From Rhodanobacter sp. A1T4 (GTDB lineage: Bacteria > Pseudomonadota > Gammaproteobacteria > Xanthomonadales > Rhodanobacteraceae), in contig NZ_JACHCP010000012.1 in the NCBI RefSeq assembly GCF_014207185.1, positions 22,158-86,157 on the forward strand: DNA of 64,000 nucleotides, written 5' to 3'. Position 1 is the stretch's first letter, and every line of letters starts with the position of its first letter. Made by a program: the position numbers and the translations under genes. Positions 57,694 to 64,000 of the stretch are shown piece after piece. Below the pieces are notes generated by a model, which ran no database searches, had not been told where the DNA came from, and saw only the letters and a list, made by a program, of their open reading frames with translations.

Positions 57694-59264
57694 AAAGATT
57701 CAAACCACTCACCGGTATATTCAGAACCTCCGTCCACGATCCAGTAGCGTGGAAGCGATCCCTGACGATGTAGAACGTCCCGAATGAGTACTGCAAGCGA
57801 GTTACGACACGACGTACCGAAAAGGATGGCACGCCCCAGCGGCTTCCCGGTCGCCGAGTCAATTGCCAAATAGAGCGTTGGACAATCGAAGCCGAGCGTC
57901 GCCAAAAAATCCGGACTGCAACGTTCGTCGAATTTTGTCGAATCAACGTGAACCATGATGCCGGGCAAAAAGCATCGCAACGTTCGCGCGCCCGGGTCGG
58001 TGGCAAGCTCCACGGCATGAAATCCCCTGTGGCCACCTTCCGTATATGCGCGCTTCTCCAAAGAGAATTTTTTTAATCGTGCGTTGAAAGTTGCCCTACA
58101 CGGTGTTCGTACACCTGCATTTCTGCAGAGAAGCGTGAGGTGGTCATGCGCCTGAACCTTTCCTCGTATCGTGGCATCCCGACGATATCGAAGGATACTT
58201 AGGTGCATTAATTCTTCTTGCGCTGAAGTCAATTGGGAAACGCGGCGCCCCGATTTATAGTATTCGGTGAGGCAGACTTCGAGCTCATTGCCGCCCCCGT
58301 CCCTGGCGTCGAGAACTTTCTTAACTAAATCTAGGTATCGGCGGGACCCAGAGTCTTCGCCAGCCAAAATGCGTTTTACCCTTTCTAACCGTTTTATTCC
58401 GTGCTCGTAATCAACCACGCTCGCAAGCAAGATAGGACTGCCGACTGTAGGCTGTAGCATTCCGCCTTGGAGCGCCGTGAAGGAAAGAGCATCGTTCGCC
58501 TCTGCTTGAGCTGAACTGGCGTACAGAGGGAAGCGGTCAACCTCGTCTAGCGGTATAGATTTTAACGGGCCAAATATTTGCTTCGAAGCGAGAGCCTTCA
58601 GGAGGTGGGTTCCGGAGAGGCTGGATATAGACGTCAACGCTTCAGCTACTACCAGAGGTTTTTCTTCTACCGTTTTTATCAATCGAGATATGCATGCCTC
58701 GATGGCCGGTGCGCCCCCGTCTACACATTGCTGGGCGTAGAGAATGAGCAAATTGGCTTGATAGATCCCATGTGGCTCGGGCGGGCACCAAATCATGTAG
58801 CGGAGCCCACGTTCGTTCGCCCACGCCTCCACTGGTGGCCTCGTCCATACGCCATCACGACAGACCCACTCGTCCGGCCTCTTTGCAGCCAAATGTTCGA
58901 GAGCAACCGTCGGCTTGCACTCCACCAGACATACACCCTCAGGCTCGAATACCATGAAGTCAGCGGTCGTCGAACTTACACGTCCGCTTCGGTCAATATT
59001 CTTCGGTCTCACCTGCACGTAGTACTCGTGACAGGGGCTAAATAACTCAAGCCACAAGCTATATAGGAACTCGACGGTATAACTCTCGAGCTTTCTTCGC
59101 TGACCGTTTTTCTGCGAATAGAAATCTACGAGGATATTCTTAAGGCCCTTTTGACTCAGCGGTCTAGCTGGACTCTCCGCTCGCATTTCTTCAATCTCGC
59201 GAATAACCACGGGATCCAAGCCAAGTCCCTGTAGATAAAAACTGCGCTGAACATCGTTAAACAT
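57606..59264 (-). CDS. tnsAB: TnsA-TnsB fusion, 5' part (TnsA nuclease and first two catalytic Asp of TnsB)
   Basis: ATG 59264 with a strong AAGGAGG site. Residues 1-200 form a TnsA-like endonuclease: E65 in YTVEFLYSLW, D102 in TTADFMVFEPEG, and E115-C-K117 in LVECKP match the restriction-enzyme-type E-D-ExK site; HGIYQANLLIL is the family C-terminal mark. The TnsB part follows with a helical region to about 420 and the RNase H fold with D441 (VHVDSTKF) and D511 (VDGGSEY). The frame then leaves TnsB after QPPP at residue 537 and ends 18 codons later. Confidence 0.85.
   Translation of the reverse strand: MFNDVQRSFYLQGLGLDPVVIREIEEMRAESPARPLSQKGLKNILVDFYSQKNGQRRKLESYTVEFLYSLWLELFSPCHEYYVQVRPKNIDRSGRVSSTTADFMVFEPEGVCLVECKPTVALEHLAAKRPDEWVCRDGVWTRPPVEAWANERGLRYMIWCPPEPHGIYQANLLILYAQQCVDGGAPAIEACISRLIKTVEEKPLVVAEALTSISSLSGTHLLKALASKQIFGPLKSIPLDEVDRFPLYASSAQAEANDALSFTALQGGMLQPTVGSPILLASVVDYEHGIKRLERVKRILAGEDSGSRRYLDLVKKVLDARDGGGNELEVCLTEYYKSGRRVSQLTSAQEELMHLSILRYRRDATIRGKVQAHDHLTLLCRNAGVRTPCRATFNARLKKFSLEKRAYTEGGHRGFHAVELATDPGARTLRCFLPGIMVHVDSTKFDERCSPDFLATLGFDCPTLYLAIDSATGKPLGRAILFGTSCRNSLAVLIRDVLHRQGSLPRYWIVDGGSEYTGEWFESFCTLIGATRIQPPPVILGRTHMLKTRWAA
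57654..57659 (-). other. frame-change site: run of six C in tnsAB
   Basis: On the minus strand the codons read CAG CCG CCC CCC GTA. One extra C, or a -1 slip, yields CAG CCG CCC CCC CGT and carries on into the conserved RNPRKNSHAEN frame. The join is exact, with no residue missing. The run is a likely place for a real indel or a base-count error; recoding is possible. Confidence 0.75.
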
Positions 59265-59442
59265 TGTCCGCCTCCTTATTGGCGCGCACGGGGTCTTGGC
59301 GGGCACGTGGGCCACTGCCAGACATCGAACACAACGGGTCGTCTTCAATCGCGGAGCGATGAAAATGCTTGACGTAGCCGTGGAATAGGCGCTAAAACTG
59401 GAGACGAAGCACGTTCAATCGGAAAAAAGCTTCGCGTTTACA

Positions 59443-59501
59443 TCAAACCCCACGTCTGAACACGTGGGGTTTGAACGTTATAGCGCCAATGAATGCGCTA
59501 T
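59443..59501. terminator. two hairpins between the HTH gene and tnsAB
   Basis: TCAAACCCCACGT / ACGTGGGGTTTGA is a perfect 13-bp stem with a six-base loop (59443-59474). ATAGCGC / GCGCTAT (59480-59501) is a second, seven-base stem with an eight-base loop right after the HTH stop. The first could end transcription in either direction or act as an attenuator ahead of tnsAB. A solitary CRISPR-like repeat was considered and rejected for lack of copies. Confidence 0.5.
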
Positions 59502-59505
59502 CCGC

Positions 59506-59778
59506 TCATGGTTGATCCTCCTTTGACGATGTACTGATTACCGTGTCCCGAAACATAACTTTCTGAAGCCACGCGCGAACCGTCGGCGTCGCCGCGAACC
59601 ATCCTCGCCGGCCGGGAACTTGAAACATCTCGATAGGGAGTCGCCCCGCCTGTCTAGCTTTCGCGAGCGCTCCAGTGGAGGGAAAGCCAAGTAGGCGCGC
59701 CGTATCTGCGGCTGATAGCAGGGGGACCCTGGGCAGGTAGCTGTCGATGTCAGCCTGAATGGTCAGTTTGCTTGTCAT
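59506..59778 (-). CDS. small helix-turn-helix protein of the transposon
   Basis: 90 residues from ATG 59778 (AAAGG upstream; the frame is open to 59844). ADTARLLGFPSTGALAKARQAGRLPIEMFQVPGRR, shortened to its motifs here, is the excisionase/MerR-like pattern of a winged HTH: AARLLG turn, then Arg-rich wing GRRGWFAA. Located just before tnsAB on the same strand, it probably regulates the transposition genes. Confidence 0.75.
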   Translation of the reverse strand: MTSKLTIQADIDSYLPRVPLLSAADTARLLGFPSTGALAKARQAGRLPIEMFQVPGRRGWFAATPTVRAWLQKVMFRDTVISTSSKEDQP

Positions 59779-60083
59779 CGGATGCCTTTTGTCTACGAAT
59801 TTCCCGCTTAATCGCGCTGTATCGTGCTCTGTCTTGCACAGCATTCCCTACGCCAAAATGCCGAGCGCAAAATAGAAAGAATGATGTGATTCGGGCATGT
59901 CATGGCCAGAACGTGCCACGATCAGAGCTTGGCTGCAAGTGCCATAAATTGACGTAAGTTACTGTTTGATATAAATATATCGCACTTAAAGCGACGCATT
60001 ACATCTCGAAAGATGCTATGTTTTCTGATAAGGGATCGGCGCAAAAATGCTGATCCTCCGACCGATGACCGTCGAGGTGAGGC
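59779..60083. other. divergent spacer upstream of the transposon operon
   Basis: AT-rich; it should hold the promoters of the HTH gene (minus) and the 60084 gene (plus) and possibly the right transposon end. No array of related TnsB-type repeats and no TGT/ACA end could be picked out. The last bases give a GAGGTGAGG ribosome site for the plus-strand gene. Confidence 0.45.
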
Positions 60084-60284
60084 ATGCACCCATACATAGA
60101 GTGGCTCAGCAAAGCCACGGTCAAGGAACTTGAAGAACCAGCAACGCGTGCGGTGCAGCGAGCGATTAGGGAAGCCCATGCTGCCGGCATTTCCACAGTT
60201 GGTAGCTCTAGTTCTGGGGAGCTGATCGAGACGCTTCCAGACGGCTCACAGCGGCCATTCGAGGCTGTGAGAAAGCAGCAATAA
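60084..60284 (+). CDS. small hypothetical protein
   Basis: 66 residues with a strong GAGGTGAGG site. The first half is helical (HPYIEWLSKATVKELEEPATR); the second half has a small strand-turn unit (ELIETLPDGSQRPF). No family recognised. Coding-like composition and site strength make it probably real. It is divergent from the transposon operon and may belong to it. Confidence 0.6.
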   Translation: MHPYIEWLSKATVKELEEPATRAVQRAIREAHAAGISTVGSSSSGELIETLPDGSQRPFEAVRKQQ

Positions 60285-60420
60285 CTAAGAAGATAAGTTC
60301 AAAGAGGAACCGCCCGAGGATTTTTCAAAGATTGGATCTGGTCGAATCTCAAACTTAATATCTTCGATATGACTTGATAGAACCAAGACGATTTATCGCT
60401 AGTCAATCGCTGCAAGAAAA

Positions 60421-60975
60421 TTAACTTGCAACAGCCGCCTTGCGTTTCTCTGAAGCACGGCGTCCAAGAATAAATTGCACCATCCCCACAGACACAAATA
60501 GAACAATGCAACTTCCTAGGAAAGGTGCAATTTGCCACCAACATACAAAAACATCCGCAACAAAAATACCTAAACTTAGGTGTAAAGCCACTACCTTCGT
60601 TGCAACCGAAGCCTGCACGATGAGTGATCCAAAGCCACTTAGACTGAGTGCCGTGCGCGCGAGAGCATCCTGCGAATTTTCCATTTTTTCGGCCTCGTTT
60701 GGCACCTTCCCAAGCCGAAGCATGCTCCCCATTTTCCCCAGCGCCGCACCTAATTCAAGCAATAAGTAAACAGCAGCGGCGATGAGTAGCGAAGCGCTGC
60801 CGGTTCCAGCAGCAACTAAAAATAAGTGAGCTAAGTCTACGAACTGAAAATCCCCAGGATTCACTAAATATGAAACTACGACCGTTGGGCTGAACACGCT
60901 AACGGCGATCGACAGATACACAAGCCCTCGCGTTCCGTGCAGCGAGGGAAGCAAACTTATCAGCTTTTCGAACAT
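60421..60975 (-). CDS. membrane protein of unknown function
   Basis: 184 residues with four hydrophobic segments: around 17-37, 47-72, 110-130 and 140-168. A charged loop (RLGKVPNEAEKMENSQDALAR) lies between helices two and three, and the C-terminus is basic (GRRASEKRKAAVAS). No family recognised. It stands alone in the island; small four-helix proteins can be effectors or anchors in defence loci, but there is no direct evidence here. Confidence 0.65.
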   Translation of the reverse strand: MFEKLISLLPSLHGTRGLVYLSIAVSVFSPTVVVSYLVNPGDFQFVDLAHLFLVAAGTGSASLLIAAAVYLLLELGAALGKMGSMLRLGKVPNEAEKMENSQDALARTALSLSGFGSLIVQASVATKVVALHLSLGIFVADVFVCWWQIAPFLGSCIVLFVSVGMVQFILGRRASEKRKAAVAS

Positions 60976-61291
60976 GATCGTTTTCCATCCCTAGAAAATT
61001 GCAAACGCATTTACGACGCGATTCTACTTCTTTGGTCAATGGACTAGCCAAGACAGAAGTCAATCACCCCACGTCGACCAACAACGATATGGTCGACAAG
61101 GTGGTGCGACTTGCGGAAAAGATCAGACAGCCAATAGTTGAGTACAGCCACGTCTCCTAATTATGGGCGGAAGTGCTTACGCTCCGGAGGGCAATCCAGC
61201 ATGCAACAGAGTACATGCGCCGAGAACGAACCGTCTCAGTGCATGAGACCTTATACGGGTATGGTGGTCTTGAGTGATTGAGGACCAGGCG
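60976..61291. other. gap with possible gene remnant
   Basis: No full gene. On the minus strand a 34-codon frame after GGAGAC near 61150 ends around 61045 and contains VDHIVVGRRGVIDF, a pattern like the end of RadC/JAB proteins; it may be a remnant. The plus strand supplies a GAGGA site for the next gene. Confidence 0.35.
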
Positions 61292-61597
61292 ATGTTGCAT
61301 ATAGATCGGAACGCGCTTCCCGGGCTGCCACGCCCCGTTTTTGAGATCAATGCGGAGAAGGTGGACAACGCGATCCGGCTGACCGTCATGGTATCGACTG
61401 GTCACGACATAACCTATATGGACATTGAGGCCATTGATGCAGATACGTTCGAGCGATCTGCAAAAAGTTGGCTCCTTGACCGACCATATTTCGACGGTGA
61501 CGATCTGCCTTGGGCGATCGCGGTGGCCGACGCGACCAAACGTATTAGCATCTGGCTTAAAAAAACCTCTATGTATACTGCCACTACTCCCGCGTAG
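61292..61597 (+). CDS. hypothetical protein
   Basis: 101 residues from ATG 61292, with GAGGA seven bases before it; a GTG at 61274 is possible. The sequence (VFEINAEKVDNAIRLTVMVS, ITYMDIEAIDADTFERSAK) looks like a small alpha/beta protein without signal or membrane parts. It ends five bases before the YoaC-like gene and is probably cotranscribed. No family recognised. Confidence 0.55.
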   Translation: MLHIDRNALPGLPRPVFEINAEKVDNAIRLTVMVSTGHDITYMDIEAIDADTFERSAKSWLLDRPYFDGDDLPWAIAVADATKRISIWLKKTSMYTATTPA

Positions 61598-61602
61598 ACC
61601 CC

Positions 61603-61893
61603 ATGGACCCACTTATTGGCAAAGCGCTAGATGCTTTGAGTACCGTCTGTAACCTCACGACTGGGCTCGCTCATCCTCTCGATGAGTCCCGTGCCAAAGA
61701 ATTATTTGTTGCACTGCATGCGCGCGGCATCCCCCTTCCACGCGATGACATCCAGGCTCATGCAGAGGCACGTGGTTGGACGAACCGTCATGCCAAGCAG
61801 CTTGCTGAGCTGGCCACACGTATCGGCGCAGGTCGTACGGTCCGTATCTGTCACTCCCGAGGATGGGGTCACTACAGATACCTCGCAGCCTGA
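61603..61893 (+). CDS. DUF1889/YoaC-like protein
   Basis: 96 residues. It follows the layout of E. coli YoaC (DUF1889): a start with xIxKALD, then the DESRAKELFVALHARGIPL block, and the ARGWTNRHAKQLAELATRIG block. The family function is unknown; the helices with a GW turn suggest a small nucleic-acid or protein-binding fold. Translated directly after the 61292 gene. Confidence 0.6.
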   Translation: MDPLIGKALDALSTVCNLTTGLAHPLDESRAKELFVALHARGIPLPRDDIQAHAEARGWTNRHAKQLAELATRIGAGRTVRICHSRGWGHYRYLAA

Positions 61894-62066
61894 AGGACCG
61901 CGTGCAGTTCATCGTGATCGAAAACTCGACGCCGGCTGTGGCGATCCGCGATCTTGCGAAGATTACGACGTCTACCCACACCGAGGGCAACGGGCGCTTC
62001 TACTTGCTCACGAGAAGCCCTGCATCCCAACTATCAACTTATTACTGGCGCCATCGGGAGGGTTAA
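61863..62066 (+). CDS. possible small protein upstream of the SIR2 gene
   Basis: 67-codon frame overlapping the end of the DUF1889-like gene and ending four bases before the SIR2 start. LKDRVQFIVIENSTPAVAIRD looks protein-like, but there is no good ribosome site; it may be noise or a coupled leader peptide. Confidence 0.3.
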   Translation: MGSLQIPRSLKDRVQFIVIENSTPAVAIRDLAKITTSTHTEGNGRFYLLTRSPASQLSTYYWRHREG

Positions 62067-62070
62067 AATT

Positions 62071-63264
62071 ATGAAGGCTGTACTTCTTGGCGCTGGCGCA
62101 TCTTACGAATGTGGCATGCCGCTTGTATGGGAATTCACAAACGTACTCAGAGCGAATGTGCTCAAGCGGTTAGATTCAAAATTGTTTGACTTCCGAGAAA
62201 GGCCGGAATTTCGGGTCCAATTCGAATCCATTTTGAAATGCTCCAATCTCCACTATGAACAAATGATTGGAGAGCTTGAATCAATATATTTGGCTCGCGG
62301 ACCAAATTCAGCGGTGGCGTATAACGCAGCACTTCAGCTACTGGATTGTGTGCAAATTCTCTTGTTCGAGGATGAGCTAAGGACGGCTCCTATGCTGGCT
62401 GCCGCGATACCTGACTATAGGGGACTACAGAATCTGGTCGCAAGACATCCAGGCCTAGACATCTTTTCTTTAAATCATGACCAAATAATTGAAGAGGTCT
62501 GCGGGCACTTCGAAGTTCCATTCCGAGACGGATTCTATGAAGGCCAAGGAAGCAGATACGAACACATTACTAACTTCAAGACTCTAACTGAAGATCAAAT
62601 CAATCATGCCAACTTCAATTTCTTTGGTCGCAAAGATTATGGCGTAAATCTAATTAAGCTCCATGGATCACTAGACTTGTTTGCGGTCGAGGACAAGCGA
62701 CTGTATTTGAAATGTGCGCCGATCAGTGAAGAGGGCTTCGGTGGATGTTTACGCAGCCTTTTTCGAGTTGAATCTCATAGCGTAAGCGTATGCCATGAGC
62801 TTGGGACGAGATCCGTCCGCGAGTTGATTGTGCGCGACCGGGATGGGGAAATACAGTTCTTCAGGCGCTCTCTACTTTCGGGCGCACACAAATTCAAAGG
62901 CCATTTTGAGCAAGTTGCGCCGGTGGCGCTCTTCGAAGAATTCAAGAGAAGGTTGTCAGGAATAGTCGACCTTGACGTAATTGGTTATGGGTTTGGAGAT
63001 GCCCACATAAATGACGTCTTGGCTAGTTGGCTCCAGAGACCTGAGTCGAGGATCAATATTTATGATCCGCATCGTGACCGCACCCCTGCGCCCTTGGAAC
63101 CTTGGTCTGAACGTGTGGGAATTTTCAAATTCGGCCTAACGGGGTATCTAGAACCATATTCGGATCCATTGACGCGCGTGATCGACAGAGGTCGCAGGAA
63201 AGCTCTCAGGCACTCCAGGGACAAACTACGGGCAACTAGGCTGGCCCAATGGCCGACGACTTAG
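62071..63264 (+). CDS. SIR2-domain protein, probable anti-phage NADase
   Basis: 397 residues from ATG 62071, nine bases after GGGAGGG. SIR2 motifs: LLGAGASYECGMP (GAGAS at 7-11), FSLNHDQIIE (133-140, the N-x-D element), and KLHGSLDLF (196-204) with the catalytic His. VIGYGFGDAHINDVL near residue 325 completes the nucleotide pocket. SIR2 proteins in defence systems deplete NAD+ on phage sensing. No SLOG, HerA or APAZ partner is visible; the next gene is DUF2971. AT-rich, as expected for acquired DNA. Confidence 0.83.
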   Translation: MKAVLLGAGASYECGMPLVWEFTNVLRANVLKRLDSKLFDFRERPEFRVQFESILKCSNLHYEQMIGELESIYLARGPNSAVAYNAALQLLDCVQILLFEDELRTAPMLAAAIPDYRGLQNLVARHPGLDIFSLNHDQIIEEVCGHFEVPFRDGFYEGQGSRYEHITNFKTLTEDQINHANFNFFGRKDYGVNLIKLHGSLDLFAVEDKRLYLKCAPISEEGFGGCLRSLFRVESHSVSVCHELGTRSVRELIVRDRDGEIQFFRRSLLSGAHKFKGHFEQVAPVALFEEFKRRLSGIVDLDVIGYGFGDAHINDVLASWLQRPESRINIYDPHRDRTPAPLEPWSERVGIFKFGLTGYLEPYSDPLTRVIDRGRRKALRHSRDKLRATRLAQWPTT

Positions 63265-63394
63265 TGATTGGGTCGCACTGCTCGTTCACCACGCCTGCTT
63301 CAGCAAGTACGGCCTCACGAACCGCCAGAAAGACGTTGTGTAAAAAGTTACAGATCCAAATCGCAGAACGCTCTACACAGGACTCGAAAAACCA

Positions 63395-64000
63395 ATGATC
63401 AAGCTAAATGAGGCAGAGAAGCTAGCTTTACATAAAAAATCCTTGGACGAAAAACTAGATATTATTTCGGGGCTTCCGGTTCTTCAAAGGCGAATAAAGT
63501 TGCGAACTGGCGCACAACCTTTGCCGCTCCATCTGTATAAGTACCGCAGCGTTCCACCGTTCATCGAGGCCTCGGCTATCAGCTGCAAAGCAGAAGAGGA
63601 CCAATCGCGCGTAAGAGGCTTGTTTGAAAAGTTGATGCTGGGCAACGAGCTCTGGTTTGCAAATAGCAAGTCTTTTAATGATCCATTTGATTGCCGTATG
63701 CGCTTCGACACGAGTTCTTATTCTTCTGATCTAGCTGATAAATACATCCAATTTTTGGTTAAAAAGACAAATATCACCAAAATAGAAGCAACGATCCTTG
63801 TATCTAATGCCCAGAAAAAAGGCTCTTTTACGGCGCAGCATCTCGCGGATCTGCTTAATGAGCACAATCTAAATTTGCGGGACAAGTTTGGAATATTTTC
63901 CGCTAGCCTGGACCCTAGAAACCCTTTGATGTGGGCACATTATGCTCAAGAACATCATGGTGTTTGCCTACAGTTTGAGGCGGCTATGGATAAATTGTTT
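63395..64000 (+). CDS. DUF2971 protein (3' end outside window)
   Basis: 202 codons without a stop from ATG 63395 to the window edge. The family marks are ELWFANSKSFNDPFDC and, further on, GIFSASLDPRNPLMWAHYAQEHHGVCLQFE, here split in two by the reader: ASLDPRNPLMWAHYA and HHGVCLQFE. DUF2971 proteins have no proven activity but turn up in defence islands. It follows the SIR2 gene after 130 bases on the same strand and may be its partner. Confidence 0.82.
   Translation, partial: MIKLNEAEKLALHKKSLDEKLDIISGLPVLQRRIKLRTGAQPLPLHLYKYRSVPPFIEASAISCKAEEDQSRVRGLFEKLMLGNELWFANSKSFNDPFDCRMRFDTSSYSSDLADKYIQFLVKKTNITKIEATILVSNAQKKGSFTAQHLADLLNEHNLNLRDKFGIFSASLDPRNPLMWAHYAQEHHGVCLQFEAAMDKLF

Larger units (their letters stand above)
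54482..59778 (-). mobile_element. Tn7-like transposition module (HTH - tnsAB - tnsC - tniQ)
   Basis: Four genes in one direction: HTH protein, TnsA-TnsB fusion, TnsC ATPase, TniQ/TnsD. The coupling by overlaps and adjacency (tnsB-tnsC ATGATG, tnsC stop beside tniQ) shows one operon. There is no cas gene or CRISPR array. TnsA-TnsB fusions are known in some Tn7 relatives, including type I-B CRISPR-associated elements. The boundaries listed are those of the genes; the ends and target duplication were not found. Confidence 0.85.

Noticed and set aside
59437..59487. Solitary CRISPR-like repeat near tnsAB
   Set aside because: The palindrome suits a repeat, but only one copy exists, with no spacer array or cas gene in the window.
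61045..61150. RadC-like 34-codon frame on the minus strand
   Set aside because: Only one short pattern fits; the rest does not match RadC, so at most a remnant.

Overview
The window is a GC-rich gammaproteobacterial chromosome segment. Gene content and order (asd, a small coiled-coil gene, fimV, truA, trpF, then trpI divergent from trpBA and accD; an orphan RnfB beside nth; orphan housekeeping genes such as gltX, aroC, prmB, psd, greB, rimO, dcd, mrp and metG) fit the Xanthomonadales/Lysobacterales, most likely Rhodanobacteraceae (Dyella, Rhodanobacter or Luteibacter type). The family assignment is inference from gene order and protein style; no rRNA or marker search was possible.

Layout. 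1-7.5 kb: gltX (cut by the window edge), an outer-membrane channel-like protein, a DUF4399 protein, a glycosyltransferase/PAP2 pair, two 48-bp repeats, accD and trpBA. 7.6-16.9 kb: trpI, trpF, truA, fimV, a coiled-coil protein, asd, a 2-hydroxyacid dehydrogenase, aroC and an acetyltransferase. 16.9-26.8 kb: prmB, psd, a lytic transglycosylase, a DUF4013-like membrane protein coupled to greB, a DUF3025 protein with rimO, and a dienelactone hydrolase. 26.8-32.1 kb: a compact operon for pyroglutamate (5-oxoproline): HIT hydrolase, pxpB, pxpC, pxpA, two membrane proteins (DUF969 and DUF979) and pyroglutamyl peptidase, closed by a strong terminator. 32.2-43.6 kb: a lipoprotein, dcd, an FMN reductase with mrp, a DUF2147 protein, an MFS-HAD-DeoR operon with three tandem 10-bp sites in its leader, metG, an F420-type NADP reductase, RnfB and nth. 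43.6-50 kb: a small acidic protein, a DUF1800-DUF1501-DUF1800 triplet and a PadR/sensor-domain pair.

From about 50.1 kb the base composition and codon use turn markedly more AT-rich and housekeeping genes stop: this is an accessory island reaching the right window edge. It holds an OLD-family nuclease with an Orc1/Cdc6-like ATPase; a Tn7-like transposition module on the minus strand (small HTH gene, TnsA-TnsB fusion, TnsC, TniQ/TnsD) in which the fusion transposase is split by a one-base frame change at a run of six C; several small genes; and a SIR2-domain protein followed by a DUF2971 protein cut by the window end. No cas gene or CRISPR array is visible, so the transposon appears to be a protein-guided (TnsD-like) type. 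The OLD/ATPase and SIR2/DUF2971 genes look like anti-phage defence cargo. No rRNA or tRNA gene was seen.
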